Positions 1-8,080 are shown, counted from the first letter of the stretch. The stretch is DNA of 22,653 nt from an uncultured Flavobacteriaceae bacterium (GCA_945788155.1 CALZKX010000288.1:1-22653); one strand, 5' to 3'. The notes: generated by a model from the letters alone, not told the origin. Numbers and translations: made by a program.

Positions 1-428
1 ACATTCAAATGCAAGTAGCCGATTCTATGGGAATTAAATGGATTACAAGTAGAGCCGATTTCGGGAAATTAACCGAAGAAGAACAAAATGCATTCATGGA
101 AAACAGAAGCAAAGTTATGGAGATTGTTGATGAAAAAATTGAAAAAATACCTGATTTTCCAGAGAAAGTAAATGTATCAGATTTTGTTGATCATATTGAT
201 TATTTGATTGAGAAAATGGGATTAGAACACGTAGGCATTAGTAGTGATTTTGATGGTGGTGGTGGTGTTGAAGGCTGGAACGATGCTTCCGAAACTTTTA
301 ATGTAACACTAGAATTGGTTAGACGAGGTTACACCGAAGAGCAAATAGAAAAACTTTGGAGCGGCAACCTGTTAAGAGTTCTTGATGAGGTAGAAAAAAT
401 AGCTAAAGATATTCAAGCAGGAACATAA
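1..428 (+). CDS. Membrane dipeptidase (peptidase M19), C-terminal part
   Basis: This is the C-terminal end (about 142 residues) of a zinc-dependent dipeptidase of the M19/renal dipeptidase family, which hydrolyses dipeptides. The frame is open to the left edge of the window, so the N-terminal two thirds and most metal ligands lie outside; the ATG at 9 is most likely internal. The visible hallmark is the stretch HVGISSDFDGGGG (about residues 75-87 counted from the ATG at 9), which matches the conserved H-x-GIGSDFDG motif near the C-terminus of the family. It is followed by the usual GYTEEQIEKLWSGNLLRVL helix, in which the family has a conserved GGN-like turn. The stop at 426-428 is followed by a MITE-like repeat and a terminator at 611-639. 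Family assignment is firm; substrate is unknown. Confidence 0.9.
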   Translation, partial: IQMQVADSMGIKWITSRADFGKLTEEEQNAFMENRSKVMEIVDEKIEKIPDFPEKVNVSDFVDHIDYLIEKMGLEHVGISSDFDGGGGVEGWNDASETFNVTLELVRRGYTEEQIEKLWSGNLLRVLDEVEKIAKDIQAGT

Positions 429-447
429 GTATTAGTGTTTAAATATA

Positions 448-604
448 ATACCAAAAGTATCTCAAAATAAGCCAAATAAATCATTTCTTTTTCAGCTATT
501 CTTCTTTATAAAAAATATCCGTAGCTATGGCTATTGATTTTATTTCTTGATTAGCTAAAAAATAATTTAATTTCTTTCGTCTCATTTTAAAACACTTTTG
601 GTAT
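448..604. repeat. MITE-like imperfect palindrome
   Basis: The ends are perfect 11-bp inverted repeats, ATACCAAAAGT (448-458) and ACTTTTGGTAT (594-604). The symmetry continues inward imperfectly along both arms (for example AAAAT, AG and TTTTTnAGCTA blocks align between the left arm and the reverse complement of the right arm) to a centre near 521-532 that reads TAGC-TATG-GCTA. The whole 157 bp could fold as one long hairpin. No open frame is contained in it. It sits directly after the dipeptidase stop codon. The form fits a miniature inverted-repeat element or a large extragenic palindrome; no transposase is visible in the window. Confidence 0.6.
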
Positions 605-610
605 AATAAG

Positions 611-639
611 AAAGTCAGCCATTTAGCTGGCTTTTTTTA
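611..639 (+). terminator. Rho-independent terminator after the dipeptidase gene
   Basis: A 5-bp stem AGCCA (617-621) and TGGCT (628-632) with loop TTTAGC is followed by a run of seven T (632-638) and preceded by A residues. It lies 190 bp after the dipeptidase stop, beyond the MITE-like element, and could serve that transcript. The stem is short, so strength is uncertain. Confidence 0.55.
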
Positions 640-642
640 TAC

Positions 643-794
643 TGTCATTCTGATTAAAGCGAAGAATCTAAAGCAGCATAAATGTTCAAAACAACAGTAA
701 CACCTGTTATTCTGAGTGTAACGAAGATTCTAAAATAACAAATGCCAAAAAACATTTGAGATTCTTCACTCCATTTTATTCCGTTCATAATGGC
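643..794. repeat. Degenerate extragenic repeats of the CATTCTGA...GAAGAATCT type
   Basis: Three variants of one motif occur close together. Copy 1 (643-669) begins TGTCATTCTGA and ends GCGAAGAATCT. Copy 2 (705-731) begins TGTTATTCTGA and ends ACGAAGATTCT. Copy 3 (759-about 794) is inverted, beginning AGATTCTTCACTCC and ending TTCATAATGG. Such CATTCTGAG...CGAAGAATCT strings are familiar as dispersed intergenic sequence in Flavobacteriaceae (from memory). The remainder of 429-800 holds no gene that I can support. The repeats lie between the dipeptidase terminator and the 3' end of the convergent desaturase gene. Confidence 0.5.
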
Positions 795-800
795 CATTGA

Positions 801-1673
801 CTAATCATCCTTTCTGAAACCATAAAACAACTGTTTAAAAAACCCTTTTGGCATCTTATTATCGCCCTCATAACCCAATTCAATCTTGCCACTATCTTCA
901 GGAACATAATTGGTTTTAAAAATATAATCCCACAAGCTTAGGCTAATGCCAAAATTAACACCATAAAACCTATCTTTTGGCAACGCATAGGCATGGTGGT
1001 ACAAATGCATTACAGGGTTGTTAAATATATACTTTAGAGGCCCATAACTAAGTTTTATGTTTGAGTGGTTCAAGTGTCCTATGGCAATTGCTGCAAAATG
1101 TACAATGTAAGCCTGTTCAGGTTCAAAACCTCCAAGTAACATCACTCCAAATATCTTTAGAGGTTTATATAAAATGTTTTCCATCCAATGGTAACGCAAA
1201 TGAGCTGCAAACCCCATTTCTTTAACCGAATGGTGTACTTTATGAAAACGCCATAAAAAATTAAACCTATGCAATAAAACATGTGTGAACCATTGTACTA
1301 AATCCAATACCAAAAAGAAAATTACCAATTGGATCCACATTGGCATAGAAGAAATATCGAGAATCGCAAAAGATTTTACTGAAAGACCAAAACTCCCAAA
1401 CCATAGTTCAAGAATGCTATAAACTCCAGAAATAACAATAGCGAAAATAAAAAAGTTAAAAAACATATAGAAAGCGTCCAACCAAAAGTCTTTCCTGAAA
1501 ATTGATTGATTTTTTCTCCAAGGGAAAAGCAGTTCCAATCCCCAAGCCATCAAAGAAATTAGTATGAGTCCCCAGAAATAGTTATTATACCAAGACACAT
1601 CAAAAATTATTGAGCGCCATGTCCAATCTAGTGTTCCTGCTATCGCATTTATAAAGGCTTCTACGTATTTCAT
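801..1673 (-). CDS. Sterol desaturase / fatty acid hydroxylase superfamily membrane protein
   Basis: A 290-residue polytopic membrane protein of the di-iron fatty-acid hydroxylase/sterol desaturase superfamily. These enzymes use O2 to hydroxylate or desaturate lipid substrates at the membrane. Hydrophobic segments lie at about 33-50, 67-90, 112-130 and 172-200. The histidine clusters expected for the di-iron centre are visible: H131-x3-H135, H144-x2-H147-H148, H200-x2-H203 and H223-x2-H226-H227. The start is the ATG at 1671-1673, 10 bp after the stop of the dehydrogenase gene upstream, so the two are probably co-transcribed. The partner makes branched-chain acyl-CoA, so a lipid-modifying role is reasonable, but the real substrate cannot be read from the sequence. 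Confidence 0.88.
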   Translation of the reverse strand: MKYVEAFINAIAGTLDWTWRSIIFDVSWYNNYFWGLILISLMAWGLELLFPWRKNQSIFRKDFWLDAFYMFFNFFIFAIVISGVYSILELWFGSFGLSVKSFAILDISSMPMWIQLVIFFLVLDLVQWFTHVLLHRFNFLWRFHKVHHSVKEMGFAAHLRYHWMENILYKPLKIFGVMLLGGFEPEQAYIVHFAAIAIGHLNHSNIKLSYGPLKYIFNNPVMHLYHHAYALPKDRFYGVNFGISLSLWDYIFKTNYVPEDSGKIELGYEGDNKMPKGFFKQLFYGFRKDD

Positions 1674-1683
1674 TGTAACAAAA

Positions 1684-3690
1684 CTAGTATGCTAGAAGAA
1701 TTTTCAATTCACTTTCAAATCTGTTTTTTGGTAAATATTGCTCTTCTAACTGATTAATAAACGGAATAGGTGTTTCTATACTTGCAACACGTTTTACTGG
1801 TGCATCCAAATACTCAAAGCATTCTTCCATAATCATCGAAGCAATATCAGATGCAATGCCACCAAACAATGAGTCTTCCTGTAAAATAATTGCACGACCT
1901 GTTTTTTTAACTGAAATAAAAATGGTCTCAGTATCTAATGGCTGTAAAGTTCGTAAGTCAATGACATCTGCATTGATATCCTTGTTATTGTCTAAGGTCT
2001 CAAGCACCCAATGTACAGCTGCTCCATAAGAAATAATAGTAACATCTGTGCCTTCCCTAAGTATCGAAGCTTTGCCAAGAGGCAAGGTATAATAATCTAT
2101 TGGCACATTTTGACGAATACTTCTATACAGTGCTTTATGCTCAAAGTACAAAACAGGATTTGGATCGTTAATTGCGGTGGCAAGTAATCCCTTGGCATCG
2201 TATGGAAACGCAGGATAAACAACCTTTAAACCTGGAGTTTTGGTAAACCAAGCTTCGTTTGTTTGTGAATGGAAAGGGCCAGCAGCCACACCACCACCAC
2301 AAGGCATTCTTAATACTACATCGGCATTTTGGTTCCATCTATAATGCGATTTGGCTAAATAATTAACTACAGGATTAAAACCCGAAGTCACAAAATCGGC
2401 AAATTGCATTTCAACAACACTTTTTATTCCTGCAATAGATAATCCCATTCCTACTTCTACGATTGCAGATTCACATATTGGCGTGTTTCTAACACGTTCT
2501 TCTCCAAAAGCTTTTAAAAAACCTTCGGTGATTTTAAAAACACCACCATAATCGGCAATGTCTTGGCCCATAATTACTAAATCTTTATGCTTTTGCATCG
2601 ACTGCTTCAAACCTTCAGAAATAGCATCAACAAAACGAGATTCTTTAGTTTCATCATTTGGTGTAACTTCCTGATATTTAAATGTATTATAAACGTCATT
2701 TAGCTCATTAGTTAAATTAGGAGTTATCGCTTCTTCGGCATAGGCATTTTCCAAGCCATCATGAATTTCCTTCATAATGGTTTCTTTAATTTTTACTTCG
2801 TCCTTTTCAGTTAAAATACCTTCTTCTTTTAGATAAGCTTGATAGTTTACCAAAGGATCTTTTAAAGCCCATTGATCCATCAACTCTTTTGGGACATATT
2901 TTGTACCACTCGCCTCTTCATGACCACGCATTCTAAAGGTTTTAAACTCAATAAGTATTGGCCTTGGGCGTTTTCTAATGCTTTCAGCTAATTTTGAAAT
3001 CTTTGAGTAAACGTCTAGAATATTATTGCCTTCAATTATAAATGATTCAATTCCGTAACCTTTGCCTTTGTCTGCTATATGCTTACAATTATATTGTTGC
3101 GATGTTGGTGTGGATAAGCCATAACCATTGTTTTCAATACAGAAAATCACAGGAAGTTTCCAGACAGACGCTACATTTAATGCCTCATGAAAATCGCCTT
3201 CACTTGTTCCGCCTTCTCCTGTAAATACTGCTGTAACCTTGTTGTTCTTTTTTAAAAGATTGGCAAGCGCAATCCCATCTGCTACACCTAACTGTGGTCC
3301 AAGGTGCGATATCATGCCAACAATATTATATTCTTGCGTGCCAAAATGAAACGACCTATCCCTGCCTTTTGTAAAACCACTTGCCTTTCCTTGCCATTGA
3401 GCAAATAAGCGGTGTAAAGGGATCTCTCTAGTAGTAAAAACACCAAGATTGCGATGCATTGGCAAAATATATTCGTCTTTTTTTAAAGCCATTGTGACTC
3501 CAACAGATATGGCTTCTTGCCCAATTCCCGAAAACCATTTTGATATTTTCCCTTGCCGCAACAGGATAAGCATTTTCTCTTCTATCATTCTAGGTTTTAG
3601 CATATTCTTATATAGTGAAATAAGCGTATTGCGGCGCAAACCCTTTTTATCGTAATTTATATTTCTAACCGTATTTGTTGTCTTGCCCAT
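1684..3690 (-). CDS. Branched-chain 2-oxoacid dehydrogenase E1, fused alpha and beta subunits
   Basis: A 668-residue thiamine-diphosphate enzyme that decarboxylates 2-oxoacids, most likely the branched-chain ones, and passes the acyl group to the lipoyl E2 component. The N-terminal half is E1 alpha: the ThDP/Mg motif GEGGTSEGDFHE lies at about 158-169 and is followed by IENNGYGLSTPT. The C-terminal half, from about residue 350, is E1 beta, with GQDIADYGGVFKIT and the transketolase pyrimidine-binding and C-terminal domains. The separate subunits of other bacteria are joined here, as is usual in Bacteroidota. The ATG at 3688-3690 is preferred over the in-frame TTG one codon upstream. A TATTTTTG -7 box (3717-3724) lies 26 nt upstream. 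Its E2/E3 partners are not in the window. Confidence 0.9.
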   Translation of the reverse strand: MGKTTNTVRNINYDKKGLRRNTLISLYKNMLKPRMIEEKMLILLRQGKISKWFSGIGQEAISVGVTMALKKDEYILPMHRNLGVFTTREIPLHRLFAQWQGKASGFTKGRDRSFHFGTQEYNIVGMISHLGPQLGVADGIALANLLKKNNKVTAVFTGEGGTSEGDFHEALNVASVWKLPVIFCIENNGYGLSTPTSQQYNCKHIADKGKGYGIESFIIEGNNILDVYSKISKLAESIRKRPRPILIEFKTFRMRGHEEASGTKYVPKELMDQWALKDPLVNYQAYLKEEGILTEKDEVKIKETIMKEIHDGLENAYAEEAITPNLTNELNDVYNTFKYQEVTPNDETKESRFVDAISEGLKQSMQKHKDLVIMGQDIADYGGVFKITEGFLKAFGEERVRNTPICESAIVEVGMGLSIAGIKSVVEMQFADFVTSGFNPVVNYLAKSHYRWNQNADVVLRMPCGGGVAAGPFHSQTNEAWFTKTPGLKVVYPAFPYDAKGLLATAINDPNPVLYFEHKALYRSIRQNVPIDYYTLPLGKASILREGTDVTIISYGAAVHWVLETLDNNKDINADVIDLRTLQPLDTETIFISVKKTGRAIILQEDSLFGGIASDIASMIMEECFEYLDAPVKRVASIETPIPFINQLEEQYLPKNRFESELKILLAY

Positions 3691-3716
3691 CAAAAAAAAT
3701 TGTTAATCAAAAGTAG

Positions 3717-3724
3717 CAAAAATA
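3717..3724 (-). promoter_or_regulatory. Putative -7 box for the E1 gene
   Basis: On the minus strand this reads TATTTTTG followed by C, matching the Bacteroidota -7 consensus TAnnTTTG. It is 26 nt upstream of the ATG at 3690. I do not see a convincing TTTG -33 element at the expected 19-21 nt distance. Confidence 0.4.
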
Positions 3725-3838
3725 AGGTAACGGTAGTAAGATTTTTGCTATTGTACAAATTTCATCGATTATTTAGTTTTTAATAAGTTATATGGTAGAT
3801 ATTTATTATGGTAAACAATATTTAGTACCCTTTTTCGC

Positions 3839-3846
3839 TATCTTTG
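3839..3846 (+). promoter_or_regulatory. Putative -7 box for the oxygenase gene
   Basis: TATCTTTG followed by C matches TAnnTTTG and lies 30 nt before the ATG at 3877. The -33 element is not clear. The divergent arrangement with the E1 promoter makes 3694-3876 a two-way promoter region. Confidence 0.45.
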
Positions 3847-3876
3847 CATTTCTATTATGTGTAATTTTTTAAGACA

Positions 3877-4824
3877 ATGAATAAGATACCCAGTGTAAAT
3901 CTTCAAGATTTTCTATCGGAAGATCCACAAACAAAACAAAAATTTATAAATGACATTGGCAAAGCATACGAAGATATTGGATTTGTAGCACTAAAAGGTC
4001 ATTTTTTAGATGATATGCTAGTTAAAAATCTATATAAGGAAGTGAAAAACTTTTTTGACCTTCCGTTAGAGCTTAAAAGAAAGTATGAAATTCCTGGCAT
4101 TGGTGGACAACGTGGTTACGTGTCGTTTGGTAAAGAAAGTGCAAAAGGCAAAAAAGAAGGTGATTTAAAAGAGTTTTGGCATTTTGGTCAGTATGTTGAA
4201 AATAACCCTGAATTGGAAACCGAATACCATAAAAATGTTATTGTTGATGAACTTACAGCCTTTAATGTTATTGGAAAAGAAGCCTATAAAATGCTTGAAA
4301 AAACAGCAAAATATGTACTTCGTGCCTTAGCGCTTCATTTAGGCCTAAAAGAAACTTATTTTGATGCATATATTTTTAACGGAAACAGCATATTAAGACC
4401 TATCCACTATCCTCCTATAAAAAATGAACCAAAAAATGCTGTTAGAGCTGCTGCACATGGAGATATTAATTTAATTACTTTGTTAATGGGAGCCCAAGGT
4501 CGTGGGTTGCAAGTGCAAAATCATAATGGCGAATGGCTCGATGCCATTGCAAAGCCTGATGAACTTATGATTAATGTTGGCGATATGCTCTCCAGACATA
4601 CCAACAACAAATTAAAATCAACTATTCATAGAGTGGTAAACCCTCCAAGAGAACTTTGGGGAACTTCTCGTTATTCAATTCCTTTTTTTATGCATCCGGT
4701 TAACAGTATGAAATTAGATGTTTTGGAAAGCTGTATTGATGATGAGCACCCAAAGCAGTTTGATGATATTACCGCAAACGAATTTTTAAACGAGCGTTTA
4801 ATGGAATTAGGTTTGATAAAATAG
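3877..4824 (+). CDS. Isopenicillin N synthase-like Fe(II)/2-oxoglutarate dioxygenase
   Basis: A 315-residue soluble non-haem iron oxygenase of the IPNS/2OG-FeII family, which couples O2 reduction to oxidation of a small molecule. The N-terminal DIOX_N-type domain covers about 1-130, with the characteristic GFVALKGH and LPLELKRKYE segments. The catalytic double-stranded beta-helix follows. Iron ligands fit H194-x-D196 (in AAHGDINLITLL) and H251 (in STIHRVVNP), and R265-x-S267 (RYSIPFF) is the usual 2-oxoglutarate carboxylate pair. The presence of RxS argues for a 2-oxoglutarate-dependent enzyme. The start ATG is well placed behind a -7 box. Stop is followed by an 80-bp gap with an inverted repeat, then the yciH-like gene. 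The substrate cannot be predicted. Confidence 0.9.
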   Translation: MNKIPSVNLQDFLSEDPQTKQKFINDIGKAYEDIGFVALKGHFLDDMLVKNLYKEVKNFFDLPLELKRKYEIPGIGGQRGYVSFGKESAKGKKEGDLKEFWHFGQYVENNPELETEYHKNVIVDELTAFNVIGKEAYKMLEKTAKYVLRALALHLGLKETYFDAYIFNGNSILRPIHYPPIKNEPKNAVRAAAHGDINLITLLMGAQGRGLQVQNHNGEWLDAIAKPDELMINVGDMLSRHTNNKLKSTIHRVVNPPRELWGTSRYSIPFFMHPVNSMKLDVLESCIDDEHPKQFDDITANEFLNERLMELGLIK

Positions 4825-4834
4825 TATTCAGTCA

Positions 4835-4890
4835 CAGTCTCAGTTTTCAGTGCTTATTCATTTGATTTCTGCGACTGTAAACTGAGGCTG
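4835..4890. repeat. Inverted repeat of CAGT-rich sequence
   Basis: Left arm CAGTCTCAGTTTTCAGT (4835-4851) pairs with right arm ACTGTAAACTGAGGCTG (4874-4890) in 15 of 17 positions across a 22-nt loop. It fills nearly the whole gap between the oxygenase gene and the yciH-like gene. There is no T-run for a classical terminator. It could be an extragenic repeat or an RNA hairpin between the two cistrons. Confidence 0.5.
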
Positions 4891-4904
4891 AAAACTAAAG
4901 AAAA

Positions 4905-5234
4905 ATGGATTTACAAGAACAACTAAAAAATTTGTTTCCAGATCATAAAGCATCTGAATCTACTAAAGAAACCAGTAAAAAGGATTCTATTTGGTTACAG
5001 GATGACCCAATAATTTGTAAATACGAAAAACGCAAAGGCAAACCAATAACCATTCTCGAAGGTTATAATGGTGCAACCAAGGATTTTAAAAAGTTAGCTA
5101 AAGAATTAAAAACCAAACTTAGTGTTGGAGGTAGCTTTAAAGATGACAAAATTATTATTCAAGGTGATTACCGCGATAAAATAATGGCACTTCTTAAGGA
5201 AAAAGGTTTTAATGTTAAGCGTGTAGGTGGGTAA
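4905..5234 (+). CDS. yciH: SUI1/YciH-family translation initiation factor
   Basis: A 109-residue protein with the SUI1/eIF1 fold, the bacterial counterpart of eukaryotic initiation factor 1. E. coli YciH is thought to affect the fidelity of initiation on non-canonical mRNAs. The N-terminal 30 residues are polar and variable. The SUI1 core runs from about residue 42 to the end, with KPITILEGYNG, LAKELKTKLSVGGSFKDDKIIIQGD and the C-terminal LLKEKGFNVKRVGG, all very typical of the family. ATG at 4905 is preceded by an A-rich leader. Only 2 nt separate its stop from the next start, so translation of the two is probably coupled. Confidence 0.93.
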   Translation: MDLQEQLKNLFPDHKASESTKETSKKDSIWLQDDPIICKYEKRKGKPITILEGYNGATKDFKKLAKELKTKLSVGGSFKDDKIIIQGDYRDKIMALLKEKGFNVKRVGG

Positions 5235-5236
5235 TA

Positions 5237-6178
5237 ATGTCAAGTAAAATTCTTCATATAACTAACGGTTCTAGCTTAACCAATTACTTAAAAGAATTAA
5301 ACTTTTCTGGTGATTTTTTAACTTGGCATGAAATGTTATGTGAAGGGTCAACCGTTGAGCAAATTGATACTGTTGAGTTTGTAGAAACAAGGCGCGCTTT
5401 TCTAATTAAATTCTATAACATAGATCTCGATGAATACGAATTTCATGAAGGCTTAAAAATACTTAACGATGTAAATAAGTACTCTAAAATAATTTTATGG
5501 TTTGAATATGATTTGTTTTGCCATATAAACCTTATTGCAGCTATAAGTTTATTGCAACAAAAAAAGATTAAGTTGCCATTGTTTTTGGTTTGTAGTGGTA
5601 GAATAAAAGGAGAAACAGATTTTAAAGGATTATCCGAATTAAATGAAAATCAATTACTCGATCATTACGAAAGTAAGGTTGAACTAGGGGAATCTGATAT
5701 TGATTTAGCTTCTTCAATTTGGAAAACATATTGTGGAAAAGATCATAATCTATTAAAGCCATATATAACAAAAAGCTCATCGTTTAAGTATTTAAATAGT
5801 TGCCTAAAAGCGCATTTGAAACGATTTCCAAACTCAAAAAATGGTTTAGATAGACTCGAAAAACATATTTTAGAGATTACCAGAGATAATCATGTAAAAT
5901 CTAAGCACCACTTATTAGGTTATGTCTTAAACTATCAAGGCTATTATGGTTATGGAGATATTCAAATAATGCGTATGATTGATAATTTAAGTATCTTTCT
6001 TGAAGAAAAAAAAGACCAATTAGTATTAAACCGTAAAGGCCATGAAGCATTATTAAATCAACATAATTTTTCAAGTGAAATTAAAAATGATATTAAATTT
6101 GGAGGTGTAAAACGCTTAGAGTACCAATTTAACACAAAAGAAAACAAACTTATAAAAACAGTATACAATGCCAATTAA
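5237..6178 (+). CDS. DUF1835 domain-containing protein
   Basis: A 313-residue soluble protein without signal peptide or membrane segment. The N-terminus (KILHITNGSSLTNYLKEL, then GDFLTWHEMLCEGS) matches the DUF1835 family, whose members have an N-terminal alpha/beta domain with a conserved H-x-x-NG-x-S motif and a conserved W-x-E/D-x-L-x-x-G segment. No catalytic function is established for the family to my knowledge. The C-terminal half, with HHLLGYVLNYQGYYGYGDIQIMRMID, resembles the helical part common in these proteins. It starts 2 nt after the yciH stop, and its last 11 nt overlap the phosphorylase gene, so it belongs to the same transcription unit. Confidence 0.82.
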   Translation: MSSKILHITNGSSLTNYLKELNFSGDFLTWHEMLCEGSTVEQIDTVEFVETRRAFLIKFYNIDLDEYEFHEGLKILNDVNKYSKIILWFEYDLFCHINLIAAISLLQQKKIKLPLFLVCSGRIKGETDFKGLSELNENQLLDHYESKVELGESDIDLASSIWKTYCGKDHNLLKPYITKSSSFKYLNSCLKAHLKRFPNSKNGLDRLEKHILEITRDNHVKSKHHLLGYVLNYQGYYGYGDIQIMRMIDNLSIFLEEKKDQLVLNRKGHEALLNQHNFSSEIKNDIKFGGVKRLEYQFNTKENKLIKTVYNAN

Positions 6179-7037
6179 AGAATCCGAACTTATTTTAAAT
6201 CCCGATGGTAGTGTATATCATCTTAATTTAAAACCAGAGCATATTGCAAGCACCATTATTTTTGTAGGCGATCAAGATCGTGTAGCAAAAATATCCAAAC
6301 ATTTAGATACCATAGAATTTGAAACTCAAAAACGCGAGTTTAAAACACATACAGGCACTTATAAAGGTAAACGGCTTACGGTAATGTCCACTGGAATTGG
6401 CCCAGATAATATAGATATTGTCATGAATGAGTTGGATGCTTTGGTAAATATTGATTTAGAAACACGAGAGGTAAAAAAAGATTTAAAATCCTTGAATATT
6501 ATTAGAGTTGGCACTTCTGGTTCTCTACAAGGCGATGTTCCCGTAGATTCGTTTGTGTTAAGCACACATGGTTTGGATTTAAACGGAATGCTTCACTTTT
6601 ATCAAATAGATCCCATTTGCAATCCAGAGATCGAAGATGCTTTCATAAGTCATACCAATTGGCATAAGGACAAAGCAAGACCAGTAATAATTGGCAATAG
6701 CGAAAAGCTTGAAAATTTATTGGATGGCTCAAAAGTATATAAAGGTGTTACTGCAACAGCTGGTGGTTTTTATGGTCCACAAGGACGTGTGCTTAGGTTG
6801 CCATTATTTGATGATGAGATGAATGCTAAAATGGATTCGTTTAATTATAATGGTATAAAAATCACCAATTTTGAAATGGAGACTTCAGTCATTTACGGTT
6901 TAGCAAAACTTTTAGGTCACCATGCATGCTCTTTAAATGCTATTATAGCCAATAGACCTAACGGAACCTTTAGTAAAGATTCTAAAAAGGCTGTCGAAGA
7001 ACTTATAAAATACACTCTAAATAAATTAGTTTCTTAA
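6168..7037 (+). CDS. Uridine phosphorylase-like nucleoside phosphorylase
   Basis: A 289-residue enzyme of the PNP/UDP family (NP-I fold), which splits nucleosides with phosphate into base and ribose-1-phosphate. Family signs: GDQDRV near residue 33 (GDxxR phosphate-binding loop), STGIGPDNIDIV near 72, GTSGSLQ at 115-121, and E236-M-E238-T, the ribose-binding Met-Glu pair seen in uridine phosphorylases. It is somewhat longer than E. coli Udp (253 residues), mostly from N-terminal and internal extensions. Its start overlaps the DUF1835 gene by 11 nt, and the next gene begins directly after its stop, so it sits in the middle of a tightly packed operon. Specificity for uridine rather than purines is inferred from similarity. 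Confidence 0.88.
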   Translation: MPIKESELILNPDGSVYHLNLKPEHIASTIIFVGDQDRVAKISKHLDTIEFETQKREFKTHTGTYKGKRLTVMSTGIGPDNIDIVMNELDALVNIDLETREVKKDLKSLNIIRVGTSGSLQGDVPVDSFVLSTHGLDLNGMLHFYQIDPICNPEIEDAFISHTNWHKDKARPVIIGNSEKLENLLDGSKVYKGVTATAGGFYGPQGRVLRLPLFDDEMNAKMDSFNYNGIKITNFEMETSVIYGLAKLLGHHACSLNAIIANRPNGTFSKDSKKAVEELIKYTLNKLVS

Positions 7038-7904
7038 ATGAGCGAAGGTTTAAAGACTGTAAGAATTGGAGGTGTACCAGAACATTTCAACCTCGCTTGG
7101 TACTTAACTCTTAAAAATAAAGAATACAAAAAAGAAGGTATCAATTTACGCTGGAAAGATTATTTTGGAGGTACAGGGCAAATGTGCGAAGCACTTCGTG
7201 AAAAGGAAATTGATATAGCAGTCATACTTACCGAAGGCATCATTAAAGACATTATTGCAGGAAACAAATGCAAAATTGTTCAAGTGTTTGTAGAATCACC
7301 ATTAATTTGGGGAATTCATGTTGGTCAAAATTCTCCCTATAAAAACCTAGATGCCATCAAAGGAACAAAAGCAGCCATTAGCCGTTTTGGATCTGGCTCG
7401 CACTTAATGGCATATATCAATGCTCAAACTAATAATTGGGATTTAGAAACAGATTTACGTTTTGAAGTTGTAAAAAACCTCGATGGCGCAGTAGAAGCAC
7501 TTACCAATGGAACTGCCGATTATTTTCTTTGGGAAAAATTTACAACCAAACCTTTGGTTGACTCTCAAATCTTTAGGCATATTGCCGATTGTCCATCGCC
7601 TTGGCCTTGTTTTGTCATTGCTGTAAGAGAAGAATTTTTAGCTAATGAAAAAGAATGCTTAAAAAGCATTTTAAATATTATAAATAAGACAACAATAGAA
7701 TTTAAAGACATTCCAAAAATTGCTGTTACTATTGCCAATCGTTACAATCAAAAACTGGGTGATGTACAACAATGGCTGAAATTAACCGAGTGGTCACAGA
7801 GTAATTTAGACATAGCTACCGTAAACAATGTGCAAGACAAACTTTTGGCTTTGAAGATCATCCCAAAAAAAATACCTTTCAACCAATTGGTAATCAATAT
7901 TTAA
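7038..7904 (+). CDS. Periplasmic-binding-protein-fold protein without signal peptide (NMT1/THI5-like, CA3427-type)
   Basis: A 288-residue protein with the two-lobed substrate-binding fold (type 2 periplasmic binding protein, NMT1/THI5 or SsuA-like). Matching segments are RIGGVPEHFNLAWYL at the start, GGTGQMCEALREKEIDIAVIL (30s-60s), AISRFGSGSHLMAY and GAVEALTNGTADYFLWEKF. There is no signal peptide or lipobox, so it probably stays in the cytoplasm, and no ABC permease or ATPase is near. The PEHFN motif and lack of export recall the family described around Candida CA3427. ATG follows the phosphorylase TAA with no gap. A role as ligand-binding regulator or as an enzyme of cofactor or nucleoside metabolism is possible; none is shown. 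Confidence 0.8.
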   Translation: MSEGLKTVRIGGVPEHFNLAWYLTLKNKEYKKEGINLRWKDYFGGTGQMCEALREKEIDIAVILTEGIIKDIIAGNKCKIVQVFVESPLIWGIHVGQNSPYKNLDAIKGTKAAISRFGSGSHLMAYINAQTNNWDLETDLRFEVVKNLDGAVEALTNGTADYFLWEKFTTKPLVDSQIFRHIADCPSPWPCFVIAVREEFLANEKECLKSILNIINKTTIEFKDIPKIAVTIANRYNQKLGDVQQWLKLTEWSQSNLDIATVNNVQDKLLALKIIPKKIPFNQLVINI

Positions 7905-8018
7905 GGTTTTTCACCCTATAAGTAGGAGTTTTCAACGAATAATTGTTATATACGTAGTTATACGTATTGTTTCGTGTTATTTTTTTATTTATCTTTATTA
8001 ACATATGTTAACATTGTT

Positions 8019-8049
8019 TTTGCATTTCATCTAATTTATTTGTATTTTG
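8019..8049 (+). promoter_or_regulatory. Bacteroidota-type promoter before the small membrane protein gene
   Basis: A -33 element TTTG (8019-8022) and a -7 element TATTTTG (8043-8049, then C) are separated by 20 nt, close to the consensus TTTG-n19/20-TAnnTTTG; the -7 box is one base shorter than consensus. The ATG at 8081 lies 31 nt downstream. Confidence 0.5.
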
Positions 8050-8080
8050 CCGAAAACAATGTAGCCCAAATCCCTAAAAT

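Noticed and set aside
7950..7967. ATACGT/ACGTAT inverted repeat after the binding-fold protein gene as a terminator
   Set aside because: Weak 6-bp AT-rich stem, not followed directly by a T-run.
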